A stretch of 64,000 nucleotides of DNA from Trametes villosa (GCA_002964805.2 PUDQ02000010.1:1302001-1366000); one strand, 5' to 3'. Shown: positions 38,444 to 51,043, counted from the stretch's first letter. Numbers and translations: made by a program. Notes: generated from the letters alone by a model not told the origin.

Positions 38444-40445
38444 TCTCCCCCTGTGAATATGGGGAAAACATCGCGAGTTCTTGGGAGTTGTATGTAAAGT
38501 ATGCTATGGTCACAGCGGCCGCTGGGGCTGCATAGCTCCAACGATGATATGGGGACCCCGGATGTATACTAGTGTCTGAGGCAATCCAAGCGGGCTGCGT
38601 TGTGTTGGCAGGCTGGCAAAATTGTTACAGCTGCTTAGGAATCGATAGGCCGCTTTCCTGATCTTCCGCGCTCGGGGCCTTGTTTATGGGTGGGGTCGGA
38701 CCAAACAGCCGCTCAGCCAATCGCTGAAGCCGCTCGGTGGGTCGCGGTGGTCCCCGCCAGCGCTGTTGGAGCCTTGCGCCGTAAACCTGCTGTATTAGAC
38801 ACTTTTTGTTTGCGATACTGAACCGGATTGCGTGGGGCTGATGGCTGCATCGAGTGGGTGTTGGCGAGATCTGCTCCAAACGCTCCAAAGGGCCCGTAGC
38901 ACAGTGACGGGCGAAATTCTGCGCCGTCGTTGGCTGGCGATGGGCGCTTCATGCGGCTTTACTCGCACACGCGCTGGGTGCGAACGCTCCGTTGCTCCAC
39001 CAAACCTCCCCGATCTGTACGGCTCCAGCTTATTAATTGCATTACACCACCGGTCTATATCGCAAACAAAAAGTGTCTATTGGGGTATGCCGACTCCTGC
39101 CGGGTGTTTGTCCCGCCCCACCCATAAACAAAGCCCCGAACGTGAAGAGATCAAAAAGCGGTCTATCGATTCCTAAGCAGCTGTACTGGATGTATGGTCT
39201 TGATTCATCGGTACGCAGTCTGTCTAAATCAGTTTGGTCGGTATTGCCCTAAATGTGATAGGTATGCCTCCACGAGGCTGCTCGGTCACTGAGATGGGTT
39301 GGACTCTTCGGTGGGGGTGGCCGAGCGCTTGTTGAGCAGCCCGATGTCGCCGGACGGCGCAGTGACTGCCTCTTGCTCTTTCCCACCACGTCGTTTAACT
39401 CAATCTGGAGAACTGTGAACTTCGCCTACCCATTGTCAGTAAATTTTGGCTTTCCACGACGGGAAAGAAACTGTCTATCGCAAGAATGCGTAGTGAGTTC
39501 CACTTTTTCATCCACTTCCGTGCAGATTTGAGTTGCGCGTCGTTAGGTGGGCCCTGCAGTTGCAACGTCAGTTAGGACAGCCTGAGTACATTCTCATGGT
39601 ATTTTCCGAGCCATGCAGCGACGAAAATAGCTGCAATAAATAGCATCTTCTCTGAGCGCATGAAAAGGGTTTCCTTGGCAAGTCGTCATACGCACACTCC
39701 GAGTCAGCTCGCGAGCGTTCGGCTACAGCATCGAGCGGCGGCTCTGCATACTGGCGTGGTTTGCAGCCACTGGAAGATGGCCTTCCCCCAAAAGATGCTA
39801 CGAGTTGTTCAAATAGTGTGGCTCACGACCGCTGCGTGTACGTCGTCTCTGCGTAAGGACAGCTTCGAAAACACTCATGACGCCGTACTCAAACGCACGC
39901 CCGTGGTTCTTCCCTTACACTCGCATCTCACATCTGTCAACGCCCCACAGCATCTGATGTACAGCCTTTCATCGACAGACGATACGTGTGCTCATACCGG
40001 CTTTGGGCTCCTCATTGGCACAGCACGCCCATTCTCCAGAAATCTTACGTTGCGGAAGAAGAGGGAAGAAGCTGATACTTAGGTATGGTTCCGGAGCGGG
40101 TTGCTTGAGCCATCCACAATGCAATGGTGCGCCCGAAAGAAGCTCGCTGCGACCTAAGGCGACCGCAGGCACCGGTGGATAAGCTCAAGCTCCGGTGGGA
40201 AGCCCGGAAGACGCCATGTAGTCGCCCATGCAAAACCCGCGCCGCACGGCGAGCGCTGCCGGAGGTGCATCGGATGTATCACCTTCGCTCCCCGCACACG
40301 CCGCCAGACGCTGTCCACTATCAAACCTTCTCGTCGTGGCGGGTTTAAGGCGCGCTGCCTGTGCCAACCCCGGCGCCCGCAGCGCCCGCGAGCTATTCCT
40401 TCCCCGTCGACCACGACTCCAGCCCGGCCCTCGACAGTGAACGAT
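38444..40445. other. 2-kb intergenic region containing a MITE
   Basis: Apart from the terminal-inverted-repeat element at 38628-39183, no gene or repeat was recognised here. The last 350 bases are the likely promoter of DUF6534 copy 3. Confidence 0.4.
38628..39183. mobile_element. Non-autonomous TIR element (MITE), TA target duplication
   Basis: Both ends begin CAGCTGCTTAGGAATCGATA when read inward, and similarity continues for about 68 bases (to TTGTTTATGGGTGGGG) with roughly ten differences. The element is flanked by TA on both sides (38626-38627 and 39184-39185). A second perfect inverted pair of 22 bases containing ACACTTTTTGTTTGCGATA lies at 38796-38817 and 39058-39079. It has no coding capacity. 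The TA flank points to the Tc1/mariner/pogo group; the parent element is not in this window. Confidence 0.85.
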
Positions 40446-42646
40446 ATGCCCGACGCCGCGACGCTGGACCATACGATTGGCGCTTTCAGTATCGGTACTT
40501 TCATTAGTCTAATGTGAGTTGCGTACCCCGAGGATGTGTCGGCGGGGTCCTGACACGATCGCAGTCTCTACGGGATTTGCGCCCTGCAGCTGTACCGATA
40601 TGTGCGGCTGTATCCCAAGGACAATGTATGGATCAAGACTCTGGTAAGCAAAGGGTGTACACTGCTTGTCGTTCTCCTGTCAATTGAGACGCCTCCTCTC
40701 GCCCGCTCTGCCCCTCCGGTTTGACAGGTCTTTATCGTCATGTCAGTCAATTTACACATTTGACGTGCTCGAGAGCTTATGTCTAGAGCAGGGCACTGGA
40801 GACCTTCCATACAATACTCCCGATGCACGCATGGTGAGCTACATACGCGGGAGACATCTGTTGTCAGGCTCACAGGATGGGCAGCTACTACTATCTGGTT
40901 ACGAACTATTTCAACCCTACTGCCGCCAGCCACGGGGTCTGGTGAGTAACCTGCGCACGCTCTAGTGGACGCGCTTCTGACTCCCACCACTCTCGCCAGG
41001 TCGCTCAACGTATGTACCCATGCACAACTTCCTCTGCCACACCTGACACGGCCACTCCCTCCATCAGATTATACCAGCCGTTGCAGTGAGTTTTTCGTTG
41101 CCTCTGCTGGTCGCTATGTTATTCTATCTAACCAAATCCTCAGGGCATCATTGTAGTGGCTGCTCAAGCGTACGTACCCTCGGTATACCAATCAACGCAC
41201 GCGCTCATCTTCCCGTCTCTTCAGTTTCTTCGCTCGCCGGGTATACCTCAGTAGGGCAAACTTTATTCAAAGCAGCCTCCATGATCTCATCCTGCTGCTT
41301 AGTTGGGGGCGTATCTAAAGTTGTAGCGTGCCTCGCGGTGAGTCTATCAACCTTGGTCGCAGTGCGATTAGTATTCAATATATCTCGCCCTGTATAGACT
41401 ATCTGCTTCCTCGGACATGTCGGTGAGTAACATCTACCAGCCAACTGGTAGCCTTGCTGATCGTGTCTTCTTGTGCGCAGGCACGAGCATCTGTTCGTCT
41501 TCACTATCCTATCGCCCTCCTTCCCTACTAACGAGCACGCCATCGACATAATCAGACCTCACATATGAAGCGTAAGCCCTCCTCGCTCCATGTGTATCCA
41601 TGCGCTCACGTTTTGCACACTAGCTTCAACGTCAATGTGATCGATACGTTCACGACGAACACGAGATATGTCAGCTTTGCCTCGCTGCTCTGCGCCGCCG
41701 CGGCCGACCTCCTGCTCTCGGGCGCGATCATCGCTGCGCTGCCGCGCACCCAGAAGAACAAGCAGAAGTGAGTTACATTCTAGGTTCGAGTACTCGTGCG
41801 ATAGGGCAGCGCTGACGGCGAGCGACGTGAAGCAATGCTGCGTCGAAGATCGAGACCGCGACGCTGTACATTCTCAACACTGGTATGTGTTATTCGTGGT
41901 GCTTCTCCATCTAGTTTCTTATATCCATCCGTAGGCCTCTTGACTGGGTTCGTGGTTATCGAGTACGCCGATATGACTCGCGCTAAACTCCGCATCGTGC
42001 TCTAGACTAGTTCACGGAATTGCTGCAATCTTCGTACGTTGTCACTTACAACGGGTTGTAGCTTGGTGGTGGCTGACATCATGTACAGTCCATCGCATGG
42101 CCATACAGGCTCTACTGGGCTGCCACCGGTCTGGTCGCCTTGAAGAGTACGTCCATCTTCTACTCCCAGTCATGGCTATCGCGCGCGATCACAGACAACC
42201 TCAACTCATCCCGCCTTTCACAGTGTACGCCGTCACCCTCTTCGCTGTGTAAGTGCTGTCCACCCAACGTCTCCTCCTCGCGCGCCCCTGCCTACTCGTC
42301 TTGCTGACCGCGCGCGCGTGCAGGCTGAACTCGCGCAAGCTGCTCGTGAGCCGCGGCATCGAGATCTTCGACACCGAGAACGCGGTCAGCATGAACATCC
42401 TCTCGCGCGTGAACCACATCGCCGCCGCCGAGCAGTGGAACGTCCCCCGCGTACGTCCTCCTCCCTCTCCCTCCTTTCTCTCCCCTCCTCCCGATTGTCG
42501 CTGACTGTGACGCGCTCCGCTAGGCACCGGAGGCGCCCCCGGTGATCAACATCAAGGTCGCGGCGGAGATCGACACGGACGGGCAGAGCCACCGCGAGAG
42601 CCGGATGGCGTACGACCGCAAGGTGACGTCCTCGCTCCCGCTGTAA
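40446..42646 (+). CDS. DUF6534 multi-pass membrane protein (copy 3)
   Basis: Starts MPDAATLDHTIGAFSIGTFI and continues LYGICALQLYRYVRLYPKDN, LETFHTILPMHAW, MGSYYYLVTNYFNPTAASHG and FFARRVYLSRANF. The core is changed from its sisters: VSFASLLCAAAADLLLSGAI is followed by LPRTQKNKQ-SNAASKIETATLYILNTGLLTGFVVIEYADM, so the usual TGF(K/R)-TD loop is replaced by a Lys/Asn-rich one. The end encodes LNSRKLLVSRGIEIFDTENA, RVNHIAAAEQWNVPR and APEAPPVINIKVAAEID, close to the VINIRV tail of copy 1. TAA at 42644. Some middle exon boundaries (41100-41560) are uncertain. Confidence 0.78.
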
Positions 42647-43004
42647 GGCGCGCAGTTTGTGCAGGGCAAGGTGGAGCGAGGCGGGGCAGTCAAGCGCAGG
42701 CGCAGGCGCGGGCAGGGTGTTTCTTGGACTGTATAGGTAGCGACGTATAAGTTATTGGTTTGCGGAGCGTAATACTGTATCGAATACATGCACTATCCTA
42801 CTAAGCTGGCGGGTCTCTGCGGGCGTCGGTGGTGTAGTACAACCCCGTTGCGATGCATCTGAGTGATGGTATGTGCCGACTGTAGTACGAGAAGGGAAAT
42901 GTATCCGATATATAGCTGCCTCTTCCACTGTATCGCCGGCTTTCGCGCGAACATGTTCTCCGCCCGACCAATCCTCCCATAAAAGCCACAGACCTCCGTT
43001 TGAT
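42647..43004. other. Convergent intergenic region
   Basis: Short gap between the 3' ends of DUF6534 copies 3 and 4. Nothing was recognised. Confidence 0.4.
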
Positions 43005-45302
43005 TTAGAAGGGGGATACACGAGGACTGAAGGACGTAAACTCGTCGGTAGGCTTGATATGAAGCACTTCGGGATCCCATTGCCCATTGTCCGGTGCGCC
43101 CTGCGAGTTGGGCCCGACGAGGGTGAGTGCTCGGCGCTCGGCGATGGCGAGCAAGTAACACGATCACGCACCGGCAAAGGGGGAGGGGCGTTGATGGTAG
43201 CTTCTGAACTGGTGAGCGATGTCAAGCGCATCGCACCCACGCGGGGATCGTTTTCAGTTGGCAGGGGTGACGCCTCGCCGGGTCGTGAGTTGAGGCTGAA
43301 AAGTATCGAGAACGTATCAGGATTGCTGGATCGCTGCACGAGCAGGCAGCGCCGCTGTTCGGGTACGCACGTTGCTAGAACACAGTTGACATACACTAGA
43401 CGAGTATAGTCTGTAAATATGGGCTCGAAGGATTATGAGGGGGGTGAACTCACGCTTTGCGCAGACCATGTTGCAGGCCGCGTAGATCAGGTCGCCCGGG
43501 CGAACCAGGGCCTAGGATGGGCCGTAAGCAATTACAAAGGGATGGGCAAGCATTGACGAGTCGTGGCATACCGTGATCAAACAGACAAGGCCGACAACGC
43601 TGGAGAAGAGTGAGCGAAGGCCTGAGAATGGAGACATTGTGGCGCCCCATACTCGGTGATAAGCCCTGCCGCGTAGACGCAATCAGCGTGTCATCGCGGC
43701 TTTATGAAAAACCGATCCAGTCCAAGAGCACGCACCTGTGGTTACGCTATATGCGATGAGGACGTCAATTATGGAGTCGGTGCTGCGGGAGGAAGCGGTT
43801 AGTACCTCTAGCAGCACTTATAATTGGGTAGCGTATCGGTAGCGCACCGGCGGAATCCTGTGCGGCTTCGATGCAAGACCCGGATGAGAACCGTCGTCAG
43901 CATCACATCTGCAGAGACAGCGATCGCGAAGGCGGCAGCGTTGCTCCATTGCTGCGCGTCGTTCGTTGAGCAACGTCACTTGGAACATCGCGTTTGAGAG
44001 CTTACCGCGACTGCCCCAAACGCTTGTAGGTCGGGAAGCGTGAATCTAGATGTTGGAAAGTTGAGCAAGCCAACGATATGGGGACAAGAGTGGGGAGATT
44101 GGAGGTCACTCACGCCTTGATGGTAGCCACTGAAGCATGGTCGTGCGAATTAGCTGGCTCTGCAGTACCGCGGGGCAAATGGCACGACACTTACTTATGG
44201 CAAGTCCTGTGTGTAGTGTGCTCCGTCAGTATACCTTCCGAAAACTTTGACGAGGCGGGACGAGAAGGAACTAACCAAGAACTGCTAGGATCATGATGGC
44301 CTTTGATTCTCTATCAGGGCGGATTAGCTCTCATAAAGGCAAATTCAATCGCACCGTGAGTGCTACAAGGAGCCTATACCGACGTCCAACTGTGTAACCC
44401 GCGTTTAGGCCTACGGAAAGGACCAGTTTGAGGAGAAAACACACCAGCGTAAACGCGATAGGCAAAGAAGCTGTGCAGCGGCATTAGGCGATCTGTGTGG
44501 TGCAACTGGCAATGTTTTTGAGTACTTACGCTTGGCATGCAACGATACCGATACCCTGGGTGCATATCAATGGTCAGAAACCTGAAGGGTACAGGAAATA
44601 TAGGACACAATGACTGACCGTCGTAACTGGTATCAACTGCAAAGAAGCGCAGCGTATCGGTGAGTACTGGGCGTATAGGACACTGTGCACTTCCGAAAGC
44701 ATCAGTCGCTACTCACGTCTAAAGACCTATACATGCGACCCGAAACGCGAGCCGCAGATTAGAACTACGTTCCGACAACGGAAGGGACGCTGCGCAACAT
44801 ACCAGACTCCGGTGAACAGGTGGAGCGGCCCAAAAAAGTTAGTCACTAGGTACCAGTAGCTTTTGGATGTCATGAGTTCGAACCGTAGGACGAGGGTGGA
44901 AAAGCAAACCTTGCATGCATCGATAGAATGGTGAAGATGGTATCGAAAGTCCTGCTCCGCCAGCAGGTTGGTTTTTAAATGCGAGCCTTCCTAGACAGAA
45001 CATACACGATGAAGCAAACCTGCCAGGATATCAGCACATCATGGCATGCGGCATGAGATCAAACTCACAAAACTCATTGTATACCACGAGTCTGCGAGGT
45101 TCTGACGTCGCGCATATCTGTAAGCTTGATGTAGTGTCACTCCGTATAGGCTATTGTCATCGCGGTATGAGTCGGCAAACGAGCGGGCGCGGTCAGGTAT
45201 GACGCACATGAGCCCCAGGAAGGTTCCGAGAAGCAGTGCGCCATAGGTGTCACCAAGAGAGGGTATGTGTTCAAGCAGGGGCCCTGTAGATGGGGAAGAC
45301 AT
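43005..45302 (-). CDS. DUF6534 multi-pass membrane protein (copy 4)
   Basis: Starts MSSPSTGPLLEHIPSLGDTY (ATG at 45302), then GALLLGTFLGLM, LYGVTLHQAYRYARRQNLAD, FDTIFTILSMHAR, SYWYLVTNFFGPLHLFTGVW. The core is QWSNAAAFAIAVSADVMLTT, LHRSRTGFRR, STDSIIDVLIAYSVTTG. Then ALVRPGDLIYAACNMVCAK leads to LNSRPGEASPLPTENDPR. The tail is PPPLPGAPDNGQWDPEVLHI followed by KPTDEF, ending with TAA at 43007-43005. Intron positions match copy 5, its closest relative in the window. It lies just left of the Plavaka/DUF6698 block, with copy 5 just right of it. Confidence 0.83.
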
Positions 45303-46311
45303 GTCGGCTGAGAGTCGAAGTTGTCTGGCGGCGTCGGAGGACCCAGCTCTTCGACCCTTATACCTGCCTCGGCGTTCATAGCGAACATTATACGGATCTC
45401 ATCTGCACCGCATGTGACAGACGAGAAGCGTGCTGAGCTGATCGCGAAGACCGTGCGCTATGAGGGCCATTACAGCGTGGCGGGAGCGATGTTTTGCTGA
45501 GTCCGATATTGCGCGCGAGCGCAGCTGCCGCATAAAGTTCAGCCTCGGGTAGGTGCATAAGAGGTACAACGGGGACGAGAAGAATTTCGTAGGACTCGGG
45601 AGGCAGCCCCTCGAGTGTTAACTCCCTCGGTTCATATCCAGGCCCCGAAGTTGAGATGGCGGGGTGATGAACAGCTTCGCACTGGCACCGGATTGGGAGT
45701 AGACATTCTGAAAGCGACCAGGCGCTGGGGAAGGTGTGGTGCCACGCCAGTTTGACTTCAGGTTTCCTGACAGACATCAGATAGCATCCGTCGGGTGATG
45801 GTTGATATACCCACATCTGAACCAGTCCGGTCCGCGACGCTACACAACTACCATCGTAGTAGCGAGCCGACGGGGTGGCACACGGGCCGTCCGACACTGC
45901 CAGCACACCGTACGCGCCCAACTCGTAATAGGCGTGCACTCCGCATACATCAGCAAAACCCCGACTGGTATGCAGTGCCTGGCAAGGCGCTACGGACCTT
46001 GCAGAGCGCTGCCAGACGCCCGCAGCGTCGGGCGAGGTCCTGGCATAGCGCCACAGCCCATGGTCTCGCGCGACAAGACCTAGTAGCACACCGTCGGACA
46101 CTACGAGTATCCGACAGGGCCATGCCTGACATCGTAGGGACGGACGGAGTACCTAGAGACCTCTGTAGCTGTACAGTAGCACACCACTATACATGACATT
46201 GCCCCATAGCGCGCGGCAACAGTGCTGCCTAAAAATGCGACCCGAGTAAAACGGTGCGGAACAGTGTTCCGTATGCGCTGGGGCGGAGACGGCACCTGGG
46301 GGACACTAATG
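45303..46311. other. Region between DUF6534 copy 4 and the Plavaka gene
   Basis: The part near copy 4 resembles the upstream region of copy 5 (shared ATCTGA-AGA-GAGAAGC-like segment at 45407 and 56755). From about 45946 the sequence looks like a transposon end. It has a subterminal motif found again on the far side of the block (46001-46013). Confidence 0.4.
45388..46101 (-). other. Unexplained 237-codon open frame
   Basis: An uninterrupted minus-strand frame with no recognised family. It contains SGPGYEPRELTLEGLPPESY followed by EILLVPVVPLMHLPE, which looks more protein-like than most chance frames here. However, it runs across the proposed left end of the mobile element and has no clear promoter or start. 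It may be a chance frame or a gene remnant. Confidence 0.2.
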
Positions 46312-49300
46312 TCAATAAGGCGCGTAGCCCTCGGCGGCGTACACATAATCTACATAGAAGTCCTCTTCGCCCGCTAAGTCTGCCCCGACAGCTGCTGCAT
46401 CGAGCTCAGCCGGGGCAGCGTCGCCCTCGTCTTCCTCGTCTCTCCAGAAGGAGTTCGAGTCCTCGTCGTCGAACTCGTCGTCCCAAGGACGCACGAGAGA
46501 CCCCTCATCGCCGCTCTCTTCGGGCTCCGCATCCTCGCCTTCGTCCTCGTCCTCCTCGGTGTCCGCAGATTCACGGTCACCGGCCGCGGTGTCGCTATCG
46601 CCGTCCGAGGTCGAGTGGCCGTCTTCATCCATCGCGTCGCGCGCGCTCTCTTCGTCCTCGGGTGGACCTGGCGGTCGGCTGCGCAGTGCGTGGTCGCGCG
46701 AGGCACTGTGTGAGATCCCGACGCCGTGGTGCCCGACGCCGCCTCCTAGGAAGCGCATGTACATGTCTCTATCCACGAACCTAAACAAACAATGTCAATA
46801 AACGCGTGGATGGATAGACCGTACACACTCACATGGACACATAATAGTACTCGTAGTCGTGGTCGTTCTCTGCCGGCCTTCGCGCAAGCCGCGAGGGTCC
46901 GAGAAGGCGTCCTGTTGTTCCGTAGGCGAACGCGGGCATGAGGTACGCCGCGCGAAGGACATCGGTGGGGTCCAGAAAGCCGAACGCGGGGGTTGTCGAA
47001 CGTTTCGCGTTGACAAAACGAAGGCGCGGCTGGCGTCGCTCTTGGAAGCCGGCCTGGAAGTGCGGGTCGAGTTCGAACCAGCGCACCCACAAGAACTCGA
47101 CGCGTTGCCACCTGCGCGTGCGAGCGGTTGCGCCGGGCCCGGTGTAGCGTACTTGAGCGTGGAAGATGGAGAGGATCCGGGCATACCAATAGGGGTGGGA
47201 GTCCGCGTCGTTGTCACTGGCGAGGACCATGATGTCCGGGTGCGTGCGCGGATTGACGGTGTCCTGGTCGCGCCGCATGTCGTATGTCGTATAGTTGACG
47301 CGCAGGACCTTGTGGCGGTAGATGCGATCACCTTGTATGTCCAGGCGGTTAGGGTCACCGCCGCGGACGTGGTCGTCGAGCAGCCGTCCTAGAAAGTGTT
47401 CCCGCAGCGTCGGCAGGAAATCCTGCATTCAAGGGTAAGCATAGCAGCACCAACGACGCTGAAACACAACTAACCTTGGTCGAGGGGTCACCTTGATGTT
47501 CAATGAGCCAATGGCGCAGCCTGACCATCGTGTGGTCAGCTTGCGAGATCGCGTAGTGGTCGAGCGGTGAGGTTGGAGGGAAAGCGTCGTGTGCGTGTGT
47601 ATGCAGATGTTCAGCCGGCGGCGGCGGCGGCGGCAGCGCTGTGTTGGGTGCGCGCGCGGTTCCATCCTGACGACGAACGCGGCGAGGGACGTAGTCGTCG
47701 CGCGCGCGTAGGGCCCGTAGCAAAGCTGCACGGCGTTGGTGCTTGGCAATTTGCAGTGAATACCCGATCTTGTTAGTTCGAACGTAGAACCGCTTCACAT
47801 GGCGGTGCTCGAGTTCACACTGCGCGCGAGTCCAAATGTCAGAACAGCTGATGGATGCCAGTGGTGATCACATAGCACTTACGTTCTGCGTGCTGTAATT
47901 GTCAGTGGTTCCGGCGCGGGCGATGTAGTCGGGGTAGTGCAGCATGCTGTGGAACTTGATCGTGTTCATCCCGTTGTACTTCACAATCTTGCGTGTGCGG
48001 TCGGTGGGTGCCCCGGGTTTCTTGCGGGCCTCCTGACGCACGCGCGCGTCCGCCTCCTTTTCGAGCTCGCGCGTCTCGTGATCCTGGCAGGTTGTCGTTG
48101 CGAAGGCGCGAATAGCCTCGTAGACCTGCGTGGTTGCTGAGCGGAAGATGTCGAGTGTCGTGTCGGTATGCAGCCGGAGTTTCGCGAGGGCGTGCCAGTT
48201 CGCGAGCTCGAAAAGAAGGTCTGCGACGGTTTCATCATCGCGCAGCGGTAGCAAGCCCTCCATCACGGGCATCATGCACTAGAAGAGAAGAAGTGTTAGT
48301 ACCGGTCATTGTACGCGCGCGATTGCCCTCACGATCAAAAAGTCCTCGTAATCGCGCGCCGCAAGGTTCTTGCAGGCGGCGACGTCGTTCCAAAACTTGC
48401 GGATCTTGTCACGCCCAAAGGTTGGCATGTTCTGCATTCTAGTTACCATGCAGTCGTTGTGAGATAATATACAGGACACAATGACGCTTACTCACCTTTG
48501 GTTGAACTCCTTGAGTGAGTCATCGCCCTGGGCAGCAATCAGGCGCAGGAGGTGGAGGAAGACTGCCTTCCAGACGCCAATCTCGAATTCATGGAGGAGG
48601 TCGGGTGCGAAGAGTTCGTAGAAGTTGACGCCGAATTGAGCTAGCCGCACCGAAAACGCGCTCTAATGTAGCCCGATGTCAATTAGACTCATATGTGTAT
48701 CAATAGCTTTGAGAGTTACATACCTGGATGGGGTTGAGGGAGCGCGAGTCGAGGAGGCCCTTGACGCGCTTGCCCGCAAGAGAGATGCCTTGAGTGAAGA
48801 CCAGCTTTCGTGCTTTGAGAATGTCCCGACGAAGACGAGCGTCGTCTACCCGCTCTGGGGCAGGCTCTCCGGTTCCGGCTTCATGGATGTCGTCTTTCTC
48901 GACGAGACAGCGGGGACATGGGCAGCGGGCGAGGGGCTTGAGGGAGGCAAGGAGTATCCTGATGGATGTCAGCGCGAAATACCTAGGGGCAGTGTACGTA
49001 GCAACTCACTTCTCAGGGTAGTCTGCGGAATACGTCAGAATCCGGGGGAAAATACGCCGGACGACGCCGTCCCCACACTCCACGAGTATGCCGTTTTCAT
49101 ATGCATCCATGAACTCGTCGTCCAAGAGTAGAAGCCAGATCTGTTGCATTAATTCACGCTTACAGAATGTCACGACGTCAGCGGAGGCCGGAGTGTTGTA
49201 CGCGGCCTTGTAAGCGTCCTGAATGCTGTCCGGGAGCTGCAGAAGCGGAAATTCACTCTGGGTGCGTGTCCGGCAGGGTTAAAGACATACCGAGGGAATA

Positions 49301-50775
49301 TAGGCCAGGTGTTGCGCCGAGAACTGGGTGGGCATGGAGCGAATGTATTTTGACAGGGCGGCGAAGTAGAGGTAGATTGGCCAGAGCTGCGCCGCACCGA
49401 AACTCGTCAAATGCGTGGCGTCAGAGCCGAGGAGAATGATGAAGGCGGCATACTGCACGCCGGGCGCATCAGCGGGGTTGCGAGGCCGCTGGCGGATCTT
49501 CTCATGGACATCCCAGGCCGCGTCCGCGTTGAACACGTCCGTGTAGATGCGGACCTTCTCCGGAGGCTGCGGAGAAGGGCTTTCGTGGCTGGAGTGTGGT
49601 GTAGAGGCGCGCGGTGTGTACTGAGGTGGTTCCCAGAACGTGCGATGGGGATTCCAGTTGTAGATGCTCGCAAAGCGTTCGTCCTCGGCAACTCCGCGTA
49701 CGACGGCGGTGAGGCGTCGGTGGAAAACGCCCTTGATAGTGATCTTGGGAGCATCCGCTTCGGTCTTGTACTTAGCCTTGGTTTTCGGGAGAGGTACCTC
49801 GACCGAGCTCTCAACCCAGCCGTCGGCCGCCGAGAAGATCCCCGACGGATGCTCGTACTTATCCATCATTTCCTGGACCATTCGGGCACGAAAGCCGACG
49901 AGATCGTCCAGTGAGAATCCCCGAGACTTGAGGACATCAAGCAGTTCGTCGAAGTCATCCAGGGACTTCGTGATCGAGCTGTTGTACCACCAGTCGTAGA
50001 GGCGGTACAGAGACTTGTTTGGGAAGGGCCCGAGTGCCGTGGCTGTCTGATCGGACTCGGGATTGTCCTGGACTTCCTTGACGGCTACCGCGCTATTCCG
50101 CGTGAGCCAGAAGATAGTCTTCGGTGGTCCGCGGTTCTCGGGAGCCTCCCGCGCAAGTGTTGGCGAAGCGCAGACCGAGTCCAAGGTCTTGCTATCCTCG
50201 GGGTCACGCGTCAAGGGCTCGGAGTATTCACGGGAGATCCCAAACTCGTTTGCCGAAGTTCGCCAGAGTTTAGGAATGTCGTCTGCATCGGGTGCGTCTT
50301 CTACTGTAGGCGAGACGTAGCGGGCGGCGGTGAATTGCACGTCCGGCTCTGGGAAAGCGTCTGCCAGATGGCCAGGCATATCGTCTTTTGTGGACGGAAC
50401 CATGTCCTCGAGGCGTTTAGGTACACGGAGTGTCCTGCCGCTGCGTGCGCGCGGCAGAACGGGAGCAGGGATAGGCGAGGGAGATGGCGGAGTCGGATCG
50501 CGCTGAGGCTGCATATATGCGCTGTTAATCTCTCATTATACCATTCCATTGGGAGTGCGCACCTCGACAAACGGCCCAATATTCTCATCTTCCTCCTCCT
50601 GAACCCTCCTCCGCTTGTGGGCCTCTGCCTCCGCCTCCTCTTCGGCCTCGCGCTTGGTGAAGGCGGCAGCCATGCTGGGCACACGAAATTCGCATGTCTT
50701 GCGGTGTATCGAGAGACCAAGCTTGCTTTTTGCAGCTTTGTGGCATCCTTCGGCAGTGCAGGGATAGAACGACAT
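46312..50775 (-). CDS. Plavaka-type (KDZ superfamily) transposase
   Basis: Large DDE-type transposase family of Agaricomycetes. The start MSFYPCTAEGCHKAAKSKLG (ATG at 50775) opens an N-terminal C2H2 finger with CxxxxC...HRKTC, followed by a Glu/Lys-rich stretch. An intron leads to PQRDPTPPSPSP and a large exon with LYRLYDWWYNSS, DDFDELLDVLKSRGFSLDDL, a transposase-like VRIYTDVFNADAAWDVHEKI, AFIILLGSDATHLTSFGAAQ and LWPIYLYFAALSKYIRSMPT. Later exons: ILLASLKPLARCPCPRCLVEK (CxCPRC cluster), VNFYEFFAPDLLHEFEIGVWK, NTIKFHSMLHYPDYIARAGT, DNYSTQNCELEHRHVKRFY. A beta-rich region and an acidic Asp/Glu tail end at TGA 46314-46312. The frame is open throughout the parts checked, so it may be intact. 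About nine introns. Confidence 0.88.
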
Positions 50776-51043
50776 GACTTTGGTGAAAGAGCGGGAGGGA
50801 ACAAGCGAGAGCGGCGAGGAGGTCGCACGAAGGAGAAGTGCTAAGCGCCCGTGGGGGAGCGCGTCGCGTCCGCGATCGTGCGCCCTAAATTGCACACGTG
50901 ATCGCGTTTCTTGACGTGTCCTGGCCTTCCTGCGCCTTCTTTCGCGCTCTCTTTCCCCCGCCGCCCCGCCTCTATAAAATCCGCCTGTTTTCTGGAGGCC
51001 CCGGAAAACCCCTCTTGACTCTCTACCACCACCTCCCCACCAA
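50776..51043. promoter_or_regulatory. Bidirectional promoter of Plavaka and DUF6698 genes
   Basis: Only 268 bases separate the two divergent ATGs. TATAAAA on the plus strand (50973-50979) lies 65 bases before the DUF6698 ATG, in good position for a TATA box. No equally clear box was seen for the transposase gene. Confidence 0.55.
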
